A program made the position numbers and the translations under genes. Below are positions 1 to 8,730 of a stretch of 16,545 nucleotides of DNA, in pieces. Below the pieces are notes generated by a model, which worked only from the letters and a program-made list of their open reading frames with translations, searched no databases and had not been told where the DNA came from. Numbering within the stretch: the first letter of the stretch is position 1; every line of letters starts with the position of its first letter. The DNA comes from CAYFVR01 sp964346545 (GTDB taxonomy: Bacteria; Desulfobacterota; Desulfobacteria; Desulfobacterales; Desulfococcaceae), in the NCBI GenBank assembly GCA_964346545.1, contig CAYFVR010000090.1:1-16545 (forward strand), in the 5' to 3' direction.

Positions 1-1558
1 ATTTGAACTCGATCAGGATGTCCAGGATGTTGAATCGTCGCATGTCCGGCCGGACGATCATGGTGAGGTCGGCGTACCGGCGGTCCAGTTCGGTTTCGGA
101 GTCCATAATGTAGAGGATGTCGTTGTAGAGGAGGGTCAGAAAGGCGGTTTTCACGGTGAGTTCGTTGGCCCAGCGGTAATCGGGATTGTGAAAGATGGGG
201 AAAACACGATCCTCCACGAAGGCCCGCAACGGTTCCATTTCGCCTTCCTGGTAAAGTTTCTTTGCGGCGAATTTTCCATCGTCCCGCTCCCCCGGTTCCG
301 GCAACAGCATGAGCTGGAGCCGTTCCACGTAGAGCTTTTTCATCGCCAGATTGGGAACCCGCAGGGCGACTTCCCCCGCTTCCGTAAAGCCGGCGATGGT
401 CAGTACGCCGAAGTAGTGGAGGAAGGAGACCATGAAGGTCTGATCTTTGCTCCGGTCGCTCAACATTTCGCGGATTCCGAACCGGTCGGCCGGATTGGAA
501 ATTACCACCCGATGGTTTTCCCGCATGAGGTTGAGCAGGAGTTGGCCCCCCTTGGGGATATGGGAAATGTATTCGAGTTTTTCCGCGTCCATGGACAAAT
601 TGGAGTCCAACGGATTTCTGGGGTATCGCCCCGTTTCCAACAGGGAATCCAAAAAGAACAGCACCAGCGTGGGGTTGTAGACGGGCGTCTCCGCTTCGGG
701 GGAGAACCGGTAGCCGTTGTACCAGGTTCGCATCATCTCCAGCGCCCCGTCGATTTCGCCGGGTTCCAGGCCGATTGCCGCCGCGGCCGATTCGGCGGCC
801 GTTTGCACCTCCGCTTGGGTAAAGCCGCAAAGGTCGTTGAAAGCCGGCGTCAGGTAGATGTCCTTGGCGATATTGAATCCGCTGGTCATGTCGCTCATGA
901 CCACGGGGGAGACGCCGGTAATGAAAATCCGGTCGAACACCGATTCGCTGGTGGCGGATTTGACCGCCTTGAAGAGAGTCCGAAGCGGGCCCTCCTCATA
1001 GACCAGCGCTTCGTAACGGGCCTGATTCTCGCGCTGGACGCCCATCAGGATTTCGTTGGCGAAATTGTCGTACTCGTCGATGAGGAGGAAGACGGGAAGG
1101 CCGCCGGCCTTGGCGGCGTTGATCAGGGAGCTGATGGAATTGAGCGCGTTGCTGGAATCAATTTCGATCTTGCGGTTCAGGAAATGGCGGTAGGCCTCTT
1201 CAAATGCGATCATGGCGGAATTCACATGGTCGTGCAGGGCCCGCTTGACTTCCTGAAGGGTTCCCGACGAATCCACGCAGGAAAAATCCCAGCGGAGGAT
1301 GAAGTACTGGTTGTGAAGGGGCGTCGGATTCCGGCCCGCGGCCAGCTCCCCGAACAGCGATTCGAATTCCTCGGCTTTGGCGATGTCGTAATAGTTGGCC
1401 AGGGTGGACAACAGCAGGCTTTTGCCGAAGCGCCGGGGCCGGATGAAAAGCTGATATTTCCCGCGTTCCAACAGGGGAATCCGGCCGGTCCGGTCTTGGT
1501 AGAAATAGCCCTTTCGGACGATCTCCCGGAAATCGCTGATACCGTAGGGGAATTTCAT
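1..1558 (-). CDS. AAA-ATPase-like / PD-(D/E)XK nuclease family protein, C-terminus cut by window edge
   Basis: The reading frame is open from an ATG at 1558 through position 1, giving 519 residues with no stop. The N-terminus (MKFPYGISDFREIVRKGYF) and the Walker A motif RPRRFGKSL (about residues 40-48) are typical of the AAA-ATPase-like family (PF09820). A Walker B motif, VFLLIDEYDNF, lies at about 156-166. The last visible residues, ILDILIEFK, look like the D...ExK core of the PDDEXK_9 (DUF1703) nuclease-like domain that usually ends these proteins, so only a short tail is missing. An AGAGG ribosome binding site lies upstream of the ATG. The family is common in bacteria and often in many copies per genome; its role is unknown, and links to mobile DNA or defence are only suspected. 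The gene follows the PBP1A terminator and is probably a separate unit. Family call sure, function not. Confidence 0.9.
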   Translation of the reverse strand, partial: MKFPYGISDFREIVRKGYFYQDRTGRIPLLERGKYQLFIRPRRFGKSLLLSTLANYYDIAKAEEFESLFGELAAGRNPTPLHNQYFILRWDFSCVDSSGTLQEVKRALHDHVNSAMIAFEEAYRHFLNRKIEIDSSNALNSISSLINAAKAGGLPVFLLIDEYDNFANEILMGVQRENQARYEALVYEEGPLRTLFKAVKSATSESVFDRIFITGVSPVVMSDMTSGFNIAKDIYLTPAFNDLCGFTQAEVQTAAESAAAAIGLEPGEIDGALEMMRTWYNGYRFSPEAETPVYNPTLVLFFLDSLLETGRYPRNPLDSNLSMDAEKLEYISHIPKGGQLLLNLMRENHRVVISNPADRFGIREMLSDRSKDQTFMVSFLHYFGVLTIAGFTEAGEVALRVPNLAMKKLYVERLQLMLLPEPGERDDGKFAAKKLYQEGEMEPLRAFVEDRVFPIFHNPDYRWANELTVKTAFLTLLYNDILYIMDSETELDRRYADLTMIVRPDMRRFNILDILIEFK

Positions 1559-1572
1559 GGACGCCTCTTTTC

Positions 1573-1609
1573 AAAAACAACGTGGCCCCGCAAAAGGGTT
1601 GCCGGGGCC
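1573..1609 (-). terminator. Terminator-like hairpin after the PBP1A gene
   Basis: Inverted repeat GGCCCCG (1584-1590) and CGGGGCC (1603-1609). CAA and TTG extend the stem inside, with one bulged base. Read on the minus strand it is followed, after six bases, by a run of five T (complement of 1573-1577). It lies about 40 bases past the PBP1A stop. The gap between stem and T run is longer than ideal, so efficiency is uncertain. Confidence 0.55.
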
Positions 1610-1649
1610 GCGCGTGAAATGGACGGGGTTCGCCCCCGGGCGCGGAGGA

Positions 1650-4055
1650 TTACATCCCCACCTTGAAGAGCTGGTCCGCCTCGGTCACCTGGTTGGCGTG
1701 GGGCGTCTGCCGGGTGGGAACCGTTCCCTTTTTGAAGCATTCGAAGATGGTTTTTTCCGTCGCCGGCGAGGGCAGCAGCCCGGTTTCGGCGTCCACTTTG
1801 GTGAAGACGATGCCCGGCGGGACCGGGAAGTCCCGAACCGGAAGATTCTCGTGGGCGGCCTTCATGTATTCCAGCCAGATGGGGCCGGCGGCCTTGCCGC
1901 CGGTTTCTCTGCGGCCCAGCGGCTTTTCGTGGTCGTGGCCCACCCAGACCCCGGTGACGAAGTCCGGCGTGAAGCCGGCGAACCAGGCGTCGTGGAGGTC
2001 GTTGGTGGTGCCGGTCTTTCCCGCCGCGGGTCGTCCGATGGATCGAACCCGCCGGCCGGTTCCCGCCTGGATCACGCTTTCCATCATGCTGGTGATCAGA
2101 TAGGCGGTTTCCGGCTCGATGGCCTGCACCCGGTCCAGTTCGTAGCTTTCCAGTTCGTTCCCGTCCCGATCCAGAATCCGGGTGATGAACACCGGTTTGA
2201 CCCGATGGCCGCCGTTGGCGAAGACGGAATAGGCCAGCGTCAGCTCCAGCGGAGAAATCCCCGAGGAACCCAGGGAGATGGACAGGTTTTCGGCCAGGTC
2301 CGATTCGATGCCCAGCTTGCGCGCGTACCGGATGGCGTAGTCCACGCCGATGTCGTCCAGGATGTTGATGGTGGACAGATTCCGGGACTTGGCCAGGGCG
2401 ATCCGCATCAAATTGGGGCCGTGGAATTGGCGATCGTAGTTGCGCGGCTTCCAATTCATCCGGGCGTTGCGATAGACGAAGGCGTTGTCCATCACCACCG
2501 TGGCCGGCGTGTAGCCGTGGTCCAGGGCCGCCGCGTAAATAATGGGCTTGAACGCCGACCCCGGCTGGCGCTTGGCCTGCACGGCCCGGTTGAACTGGCT
2601 GGTTTTGTAATCGTCGCCGCCCACCATGGCCCGGACGAAACCGGTTTCCCCCTCGATGGAAACCAGCGCCCCCTGAACTTCGGGCGGCTGTTCCAAGGCC
2701 AGCGTCCAGGCCCCGTCCTCCTCGGGTTTTTCCACGAGGCGAACTTCGATCAGATCGCCGGGTTTCAGCAGGGTTTCGGCCTTTACGTCTTTTTTTCCGC
2801 GAAGCGCCCACTTCAGCGACGAGAAAGGGAGGCGGGCCGTTCCTCCGCCCAGCTGGACCGCATAGGCGGATTCCGTCGTTCCCGAGACCACGCCCCGGAC
2901 GATGGTCCCGGCCGCCGGGGAATCCCATTCCGCCTTGAGGACGGCGATGGTTTGGGACGCCGCGTCCGGCCGGATGGTCTCCAGCGGACCCCGGTAGCCT
3001 TCGTGACGCTTGTCCAGCTCCCGAAGCCCGTCGTTCAACGCTCGGCGGGCGGCTCGCTGAAGCTCCACGTCCACGGCCGTGTGGATTTCCAGCCCCTGGT
3101 TGTACAGGGCGTCCTCGCCGTAGGCTTCTTTCACGTATCGGCGGACATGCTCGGTGTAGTAGGGCGTCGTTTCCTGAAACCAGTTGTGGCGTTTGGCCAG
3201 GACCAGCGGCTTTTGGGCCGCCGCCTCCGCTTCCGCCTCGGTGACGTGGCCCTTTTCGGCCATCTGGCCCAGCACGTATTTTCTCCGGGCCAAGGCCTTT
3301 TCGGGATTCCGGATGGGGCTGTATTCGCTGGGGGCCTGGGGCAGCCCGGCGATGAGGGCGCACTGATCCAGAGTCAGCTCGTCCGCCGAAACGCCGAAGT
3401 AGTTCTGGGCCGCCGCTTCCACCCCGTAGGCGCCGTGGCCCAGGTAGATCTGATTCAGGTAGAGGTAGAGGATCTCCTCCTTGCTGAACGCCTTGTCGAT
3501 GCGGTAGGCCAGGATCGCCTCCCGGAATTTCCGGGACCATTTCCGCTCCGGCGTCAGCAGAAAGGATTTGGTGACCTGCTGGGTGATGGTGCTGCCGCCC
3601 TGGACCACGGCGCCGGCCTCCAAATTTTTCAGGGCCGCGCGAAAAATGCCGGCGAAATCCAGCCCCCGGTGTTCGAAAAACCGGGCGTCCTCCGCCGCCA
3701 CGAAGGCGTCGATGAGCCGGGGCGTCATCTTCTCCAGCGGCGCCACGATTCGCCGTTCCTTGTAAAATTCCCCGATTTTGGTCCCGTCCGCCGCGTGCAC
3801 CGTGGTGATCGTCGGGGGGCGATAGTCGGTCAGGGATTCGATGCGGGGCAGATCTTTGCTGTAATGGCGATAGACGCCAACCGCGACGCCGACGGCGACG
3901 AGGACCAGAAGCAGGCCGGCGGCGGCGGACCAGAGCATCCACTTGAGCGGGCCCCGCCACCGGCCGCCGGCTTCGGCGCGGCCCGGCCGGGTTCGGATTT
4001 TTCGGTTGCGGGGTCGTTTTTTTCGAGGGTCGGGGGTCCGAGGGGTGAAAGGCAT
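1650..4055 (-). CDS. mrcA: Penicillin-binding protein 1A (class A, bifunctional transglycosylase/transpeptidase)
   Basis: 801 residues, close to the usual PBP1A length. The start is the ATG at 4055 (MPFTPRTPDP), which has AAGGTG about nine bases upstream; an upstream in-frame ATG at 4421 would add 122 residues that look like translated intergenic DNA. A basic cytoplasmic tail is followed by one membrane anchor (about 39-62). The GT51 transglycosylase domain (about 80-260) carries catalytic Glu in AEDARFFEHRG (E122) and GGSTITQQ (153-160). An OB-like insert spans about 345-455. The transpeptidase domain shows SxxK at S500-K503 (GSAFK), SRN at 557-559 and KTGT at 680-683. All catalytic motifs are intact. 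It polymerises and crosslinks peptidoglycan in the periplasm. It is transcribed away from hisI and followed by a terminator-like hairpin. Very sure of the family; symbol mrcA (ponA in other naming). Confidence 0.97.
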   Translation of the reverse strand: MPFTPRTPDPRKKRPRNRKIRTRPGRAEAGGRWRGPLKWMLWSAAAGLLLVLVAVGVAVGVYRHYSKDLPRIESLTDYRPPTITTVHAADGTKIGEFYKERRIVAPLEKMTPRLIDAFVAAEDARFFEHRGLDFAGIFRAALKNLEAGAVVQGGSTITQQVTKSFLLTPERKWSRKFREAILAYRIDKAFSKEEILYLYLNQIYLGHGAYGVEAAAQNYFGVSADELTLDQCALIAGLPQAPSEYSPIRNPEKALARRKYVLGQMAEKGHVTEAEAEAAAQKPLVLAKRHNWFQETTPYYTEHVRRYVKEAYGEDALYNQGLEIHTAVDVELQRAARRALNDGLRELDKRHEGYRGPLETIRPDAASQTIAVLKAEWDSPAAGTIVRGVVSGTTESAYAVQLGGGTARLPFSSLKWALRGKKDVKAETLLKPGDLIEVRLVEKPEEDGAWTLALEQPPEVQGALVSIEGETGFVRAMVGGDDYKTSQFNRAVQAKRQPGSAFKPIIYAAALDHGYTPATVVMDNAFVYRNARMNWKPRNYDRQFHGPNLMRIALAKSRNLSTINILDDIGVDYAIRYARKLGIESDLAENLSISLGSSGISPLELTLAYSVFANGGHRVKPVFITRILDRDGNELESYELDRVQAIEPETAYLITSMMESVIQAGTGRRVRSIGRPAAGKTGTTNDLHDAWFAGFTPDFVTGVWVGHDHEKPLGRRETGGKAAGPIWLEYMKAAHENLPVRDFPVPPGIVFTKVDAETGLLPSPATEKTIFECFKKGTVPTRQTPHANQVTEADQLFKVGM

Positions 4056-4166
4056 GATTCGGGTCACCTTGAGGCGGAAGCGTCGCCCGATTTTTCGGGG
4101 AAACGGCTTCGGAAAAAGTGTTTGACTTTGACCCCTGCCGGGGTTACAGATATCGATTTTGGTTTC

Positions 4167-4195
4167 AAAGAAAAAGAGAAGCGCCCGCCGGGCGC
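4167..4195 (-). terminator. Terminator-like hairpin upstream of the PBP1A gene (attenuator or end of a small RNA)
   Basis: Perfect 6-bp GC-only stem GCGCCC (4181-4186) / GGGCGC (4190-4195) with a 3-base loop. On the minus strand it is followed at once by a pyrimidine run rich in T (complement of 4167-4180). This has the form of an intrinsic terminator, but it lies 112 bases upstream of the PBP1A start and after no recognisable minus-strand gene. It could attenuate PBP1A transcription or end a short leftward RNA. Confidence 0.5.
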
Positions 4196-4406
4196 GCCAT
4201 CCGGGACGGGAATGCCGAAGGATTCCGTCGGGGAACGGCCGGTTCCGGTTCGAGACGTCCGCGGCCTCCGTTTCTTGGCGGGGCCATCGTTTCCCGCTTT
4301 TCGCGCGGGGCGAAATCCCGAGCTTCGCGGCGGGGGGCGTTCGAATCGGCTGGAACAAAAGAGGCGGAATTGTAATCCGTTTTCGACGGATGTGCAACGT
4401 TAAAGG

Positions 4407-4432
4407 GGCGGCGAACGTCAAAAATCGCCGCC
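4407..4432 (+). promoter_or_regulatory. Hairpin in the hisI leader
   Basis: Perfect inverted repeat GGCGGCGA (4407-4414) and TCGCCGCC (4425-4432) around a 10-base loop, ending 21 bases before the hisI ATG. No T run follows, so it is not a standard terminator. It sits just upstream of the weak purine-rich ribosome binding site (GTGGAAAG). Confidence 0.4.
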
Positions 4433-4453
4433 GGAAGTGGAAAGTTACACAAA

Positions 4454-4831
4454 ATGGTGACCCTCGATTTTGAAAAAATGGGCGGGCTGGTGCCGGCCGT
4501 GACCCAGGATTACGAAACCGGCGAAGTGCTGATGCTCGCCTTCATGAACCCCGCCGCGTGGGAAGAAACCCAACGCGGCGGGCTCGCGACCTATTACAGC
4601 CGGACGCGCGACGCCCTGTGGACCAAGGGGAAAACCTCCGGCAACGTGCAAAAGGTTCGGGAGATCCGGATCGACTGCGACAACGACACCGTGCTGCTCC
4701 GGGTCGAACAGGTGGGCGGCGCCGCCTGCCACACCGGCCATCGGAGCTGTTTTTATCGCATCGTCGAAAACGGCGAGACCCGGGAGACGGGAACGCCGGT
4801 GTTCGACCCCGAGGAGGTGTACGGCAAATGA
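4454..4831 (+). CDS. hisI: Phosphoribosyl-AMP cyclohydrolase
   Basis: 125 residues; single-domain HisI without a fused HisE. It opens the adenine ring of phosphoribosyl-AMP, the third step of histidine synthesis, in the cytoplasm. The central motif SRTRDALWTKGKTSGN (about 49-64) is the family signature. Metal ligands are visible: DCDND (D74, D76, D78 for Mg; C75 for Zn) and C92 and C99 in AACHTGHRSC. The start at 4454 gives the normal N-terminus for the family; only a weak purine-rich site precedes it. Its stop overlaps the hisG start (ATGA), showing translational coupling with HisG, which catalyses the first step of the same pathway. Other his genes are not in the window. Confidence 0.96.
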   Translation: MVTLDFEKMGGLVPAVTQDYETGEVLMLAFMNPAAWEETQRGGLATYYSRTRDALWTKGKTSGNVQKVREIRIDCDNDTVLLRVEQVGGAACHTGHRSCFYRIVENGETRETGTPVFDPEEVYGK

Positions 4832-5703
4832 GCGAGAAGTTGAAACTGGGCGTTCCCAAGGGCAGCCTTCAGAACGCCACCATCGAATTGTTCCGCCGCT
4901 CCGGCTGGAAGATCAACGTCAACGGACGGAGCTATTTCCCCGAGATCAACGACGACGAAATCGATTGCGCCATCTGTCGCGCCCAGGAAATGTCCCGGTA
5001 CGTGGAAAACGGCACCCTGGACGCGGGGCTCACCGGCAAGGACTGGATCGCCGAAAACGTCTCCGACGTGCACGTGGTGACCGATCTGGTCTATTCCAAG
5101 GTCAGCGCCCGTCCGGCCCGCTGGGTGCTGGCGGTTCCCTACGACTCTCCGGTGAAAAGTCTGGAAGACCTCAAGGGGAAAAAGGTGGCCACCGAGCTGG
5201 TGGAATTCACCAAGCGCTATTTCGCCCAGCGCAACATCGACGTGCAGGTGGAATTTTCCTGGGGCGCCACCGAGGCCAAGGTGGTTTCCGGGCTGGCCGA
5301 CGCCATCGTGGAGGTCACCGAGACCGAGACCACCATCCGGGCCCACGGGCTGCGGATCATCCACGAGCTGATGCAGACCAACACCCGGCTCATCGTCAAC
5401 CACGAGGCCTGGGCCGTGCCCGCCAAGCGCAAGAAGGTGGAGCAGATCGCGCTGTTGCTCCAGGGGGCGCTTTTGGGCGACAAGATGGTCGGGGTCAAAA
5501 TGAACGTGCCCGAAGACCGGCTGGAGGCGGTGATCGCCCTGCTGCCCAGCCTCAACGCGCCCACCATCGCCAAGCTGCACAACTCCACCTGGGTCTCGGT
5601 GGAGTCGGTGGTCTACAACAACGAGGTGCGGGATCTCATCCCCCTGCTGCTCCAGAAGGGCGCCGAGGGCATCATCGAATATCCCCTCAACAAGGTGATC
5701 TGA
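4828..5703 (+). CDS. hisG: ATP phosphoribosyltransferase, long form
   Basis: 291 residues. It condenses ATP and PRPP, the committed and feedback-controlled step of histidine synthesis. The start at 4828 overlaps the hisI stop by 4 bases; GAGGAGG lies at 4811-4817 inside hisI. Catalytic lobes hold LGVPKGSLQ (7-15), DAGLTGKDWI (65-74), ATELVEFTKRYF (121-132) and the phosphate-binding stretch DAIVEVTETETTIRAHGL (158-175). The C-terminal domain from about 215, ending GAEGIIEYPLNKVI, is the HisG_C regulatory domain, so this is the long form that works without HisZ and is inhibited directly by histidine. One oddity: where I recall a Gly in the phosphate-binding loop (TETG), this protein has Glu167. 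The frame is otherwise intact. A hairpin follows the stop. Confidence 0.97.
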   Translation: MSEKLKLGVPKGSLQNATIELFRRSGWKINVNGRSYFPEINDDEIDCAICRAQEMSRYVENGTLDAGLTGKDWIAENVSDVHVVTDLVYSKVSARPARWVLAVPYDSPVKSLEDLKGKKVATELVEFTKRYFAQRNIDVQVEFSWGATEAKVVSGLADAIVEVTETETTIRAHGLRIIHELMQTNTRLIVNHEAWAVPAKRKKVEQIALLLQGALLGDKMVGVKMNVPEDRLEAVIALLPSLNAPTIAKLHNSTWVSVESVVYNNEVRDLIPLLLQKGAEGIIEYPLNKVI

Positions 5704-5720
5704 ACCGGTTGAGAGGGGGC

Positions 5721-5760
5721 GGCGTCGGGGCCGGCGGTCCATCGCCCCGGTCCCGGCGCC
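5721..5760 (+). terminator. GC-rich hairpin after hisG, possible terminator
   Basis: 14-bp stem (5721-5734 with 5747-5760) including two G-T pairs, around a 12-base loop, starting 17 bases after the hisG stop. No T run follows. It would end the hisI-hisG transcript only if such U-less hairpins act as terminators in this organism; otherwise it may stabilise the 3' end. Confidence 0.4.
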
Positions 5761-5790
5761 CGCCCATGGAATCCGCCCGGGCCGTTCTCT

Positions 5791-5819
5791 TTGGAATTCG
5801 GTAAGAATCCCGCCATAAT
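5791..5819 (+). promoter_or_regulatory. Sigma70-type promoter for the aminotransferase gene
   Basis: TTGGAA (5791-5796) and CATAAT (5814-5819) with a spacer of exactly 17 bases: 4/6 and 5/6 matches to the consensus boxes. It lies about 105 bases upstream of the aminotransferase ATG and after the hisG hairpin, suggesting the aminotransferase-engB-era group is transcribed separately from hisI-hisG. Predicted from sequence only. Confidence 0.5.
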
Positions 5820-5924
5820 CCGGATCGGAGCGGCGTTGCCATTGCGCCCCCGTTCCAGGAAATTTCGGCGGTTGATTTCGCGGCGGGTTGTAACTCCGGA
5901 CGCGAACGGAGAAATGGAGGCATC

Positions 5925-7079
5925 ATGATCGCGCGACGGGTGGAACCCATCACTTCCTTTATCGTGATGGACGTGCTGGAACGGGCCGGCGAGATGGAGC
6001 GAAGCGGGATCGACGTGATTCACCTGGAAGTGGGGGAGCCCGATTTCGACACTCCGGCGTGCGTCAAGGCCGCCTGCTGCGAGGCACTGGACGGCGGCCA
6101 CACCCATTACACCCACAGTCTGGGGATGATCGAGTTGCGGGAGGGCATCGCCGACCACTACCGGCGAACCTACGGCGTCAACGTCGATGCCGGGCAGGTG
6201 GTGGTGGGGGCGGGCACGTCGCCGCTGATGTTCGCTTTGTTCGGCGTCCTCCTGAATCCGGGCGACGAGGTGATCCTCTCCGACCCCGGATACGCCTGCT
6301 ATCCCAATTTCATCCGCTACGCCGAGGGGGTGCCGGTGCCGGTGCCGGTCCACGAGGCCGACGCTTTCCAGTTCCGGCCCGAAGCCATCCGGGAGCGGCT
6401 GACCGAGCGGACCCGGGCCATTTTCATCAATTCCCCCAGCAATCCCACCGGGAACCTGCTGGAGTCCGACCGGATGAAGGCCATCGCCGAAATGGCTCGG
6501 CCCGAGGGCCCCTTCGTCGTCTCCGACGAGATTTACCACGGCCTGGTCTACGAAGGCCGGGAGCGTTCCATGTTGGAATTCAACCCCGACGCCTTCGTCT
6601 TCAACGGCTTCTCCAAGCTGCACGCCATGACCGGTCTTCGGCTGGGCTACCTCATCGCGCCCGAGCCCTTCATCCGGCCGCTCCAGAAGATCGTCCAGAA
6701 TTTCTTCATTTCCGCCAACGCCATGGTCCAGCGGGCCGGACTCGCCGCCCTGACCGAGGCGGACGCGGACATCGCCCGGATGAAGGAGACCTACGACGAG
6801 CGGCGCAAGTTCATGGTTCGCCGCCTGCGGGAGATGGGCTTCGGCATCACCGTGGAACCCACCGGCGCGTTTTACGTCTTCGCCAACGCCAAAAAATTCT
6901 CCGTCGATTCCTACCGGTTCGCCTTCGACATCCTGGAAAAGGCCCACGTGGGCGTGACGCCGGGGATCGATTTTGGCGAAAACGGCGAGGGGTACATCCG
7001 CTTTTCCTACGCCAATTCCATGGAAAACATCGCCGAGGGGCTGGACCGGATCGAACGCTACCTCCGGGAGCGCGCCTGA
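5925..7079 (+). CDS. Class I/II pyridoxal-phosphate aminotransferase (AspB-like)
   Basis: 384 residues, full length for fold-type I aminotransferases. GGAGG sits seven bases before the ATG. Features: N-terminal IHLEVGEPDFDTP (about 32-44); SNPTGN (172-177); DEIYHGLVYEG with the PLP-ring Asp201; the Schiff-base lysine K231 in FNGFSKLHAMTGLRLGY, with phosphate-binding R239; and the C-terminal carboxylate-binding Arg in GYIRFSYA. It transfers an amino group between an amino acid and a 2-oxo acid using PLP. The sequence resembles aspartate/aromatic aminotransferases rather than HisC, so despite lying after hisG it is probably not histidinol-phosphate aminotransferase; exact substrates cannot be read off. 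It is followed after 20 bases by engB and probably shares a transcript with it. Confidence 0.93.
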   Translation: MIARRVEPITSFIVMDVLERAGEMERSGIDVIHLEVGEPDFDTPACVKAACCEALDGGHTHYTHSLGMIELREGIADHYRRTYGVNVDAGQVVVGAGTSPLMFALFGVLLNPGDEVILSDPGYACYPNFIRYAEGVPVPVPVHEADAFQFRPEAIRERLTERTRAIFINSPSNPTGNLLESDRMKAIAEMARPEGPFVVSDEIYHGLVYEGRERSMLEFNPDAFVFNGFSKLHAMTGLRLGYLIAPEPFIRPLQKIVQNFFISANAMVQRAGLAALTEADADIARMKETYDERRKFMVRRLREMGFGITVEPTGAFYVFANAKKFSVDSYRFAFDILEKAHVGVTPGIDFGENGEGYIRFSYANSMENIAEGLDRIERYLRERA

Positions 7080-7099
7080 ATGGCGCGCCGGGGGCGGCC

Positions 7100-7730
<631 letters not shown>

Positions 7731-7738
<8 letters not shown>

Positions 7739-8654
7739 CGCCGCAAGAGATTCGGGGACGCCCCCGACGGAAGGGTTCCGCTCCGGCTTCGTGCTGATTC
7801 TCGGCGCGCCCAACGTGGGAAAATCGACCCTGCTCAACCATGTGCTGGGCGAGAAAATCTCCATCACTTCCAAAAAGGCGCAGACCACCCGCAACCGGGT
7901 GCTGGGGGTTCTGCACCGGCCGGGAACCCAGTTCGTCTTCCTGGACACGCCCGGCGTTCACCCCGCCGAAAAGGAGCTGAACGTCCGCATGGTGGACGTG
8001 GCCCTGGGCGCCATGGCCGACGCCGACGTCATCCTGTTCATGCTGGACCTGACCCATTCCGCCCCGGAATCGGAAGCCTTGGTGGCCCGGCGGCTGGAAA
8101 ACCAGAAAAAGCCGGTGGTGCTCGCCTTGAACAAGGTGGACGCCGTGGCCAAGGAGCGGGTGCTCCCGGCGATCGACCGCTGGCGAACCGCCCGCGATTT
8201 CGCGGCGGTGGTCCCGGTTTCCGCCAAAACCGGGGTGCAGGTGGACGTGCTGCTGGACGAAATGGCGGCGTTGCTGCCCGAGGGGCCGCCCTATTTTCCC
8301 GAAGACGCCCTCACCGACATGCCCGAGCGGTTCATCGTGGCCGAAATGGTGCGGGAAAAGGTCTTCCGGCTCACCGGGGAGGAAATTCCCTACGCCGCCG
8401 CCGTGACCGTGGACGCCTTCGACGAAAGCGATCCGGCCCTCATCCGGATCGACGCCACCATCCATGTGGAGCGCGGTTCCCAGAAGGGCATGGTCATCGG
8501 CAAGGGCGGCAAGAAGCTGGGCCAGATCGGCGAGGCGGCCCGGGCGGACATCGAGCGGATGCTGGGCGCGCGGGTTTTCCTCAAGCTGTTCGTGCGGGTC
8601 CAGAAAAACTGGAGCCGCGACACGAAAGCCCTCCGCCGGTTTGGTTACGAATAG
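7731..8654 (+). CDS. era: GTPase Era
   Basis: 307 residues from a GTG at 7731, which has GGAGGGAG just upstream and overlaps engB by 8 bases; an upstream in-frame ATG at 7497 lies deep inside engB and is rejected. G1 GAPNVGKS (25-32), the Era-specific KKAQTTRNR (48-56), G3 DTPG (72-75), G4 NKVD (134-137) and G5 SAK (164-166) are all present. The C-terminal KH domain has GMVIGKGGKKLGQIG (about 253-267) and ends in the usual VRVQKNWSRD...GY. Era binds the 3' end of 16S rRNA and acts in 30S maturation, cycling between cytosol and membrane. The N-terminus is about 15 residues longer than in E. coli. Pairing with engB suggests coordinated ribosome assembly. Confidence 0.97.
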
Positions 8655-8730
8655 GGCGGGCGGACGCCTTTCGCCCCGCGTCGCTTTTCCCGTCTTCCCT
8701 CCGCCGATCGCCTTTCCCGGCCGATTCGGC

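Larger units (their letters stand above)
4056..4453. other. Divergent intergenic region between PBP1A and hisI
   Basis: 398 bases with no convincing gene; the short ORFs on both strands lack family features and good start signals. It must hold the promoters for PBP1A (leftward) and hisI (rightward). The best -10-like element for hisI is TGTAAT at 4371-4376, but I find no good -35 at normal spacing. It also holds a terminator-like hairpin on the minus strand (4167-4195) and an 8-bp perfect inverted repeat close to hisI (4407-4432), both listed separately. Confidence 0.7.

Noticed and set aside
188..1666. 492-codon open frame on the plus strand opposite the AAA-ATPase gene
   Set aside because: Antisense shadow: the minus strand carries Walker A, Walker B and the nuclease core, while this frame shows no recognisable family.
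1557..4403. 948-codon open frame on the plus strand opposite PBP1A
   Set aside because: It is the mirror of a confirmed gene in GC-rich DNA; its translation is low-complexity Gly/Arg/Phe/Gln-rich with no domain, and PBP1A motifs are intact on the other strand.
4056..4421. 122-residue N-terminal extension of PBP1A to ATG 4421
   Set aside because: The extension has no domain, crosses a terminator-like hairpin, and the ATG at 4055 has a ribosome binding site and a normal PBP1A N-terminus.
4165..4452. 95-codon minus-strand frame in the divergent gap
   Set aside because: Arg/Pro/Ala-rich translation with no family features; its stop lies within the T-rich tail of the hairpin, but no good start signal was seen.
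5925..7079. Histidinol-phosphate aminotransferase (HisC), because it follows hisG
   Set aside because: The motifs resemble AspB-like class I enzymes, and a separate promoter and hairpin lie between it and hisG; substrate left open.
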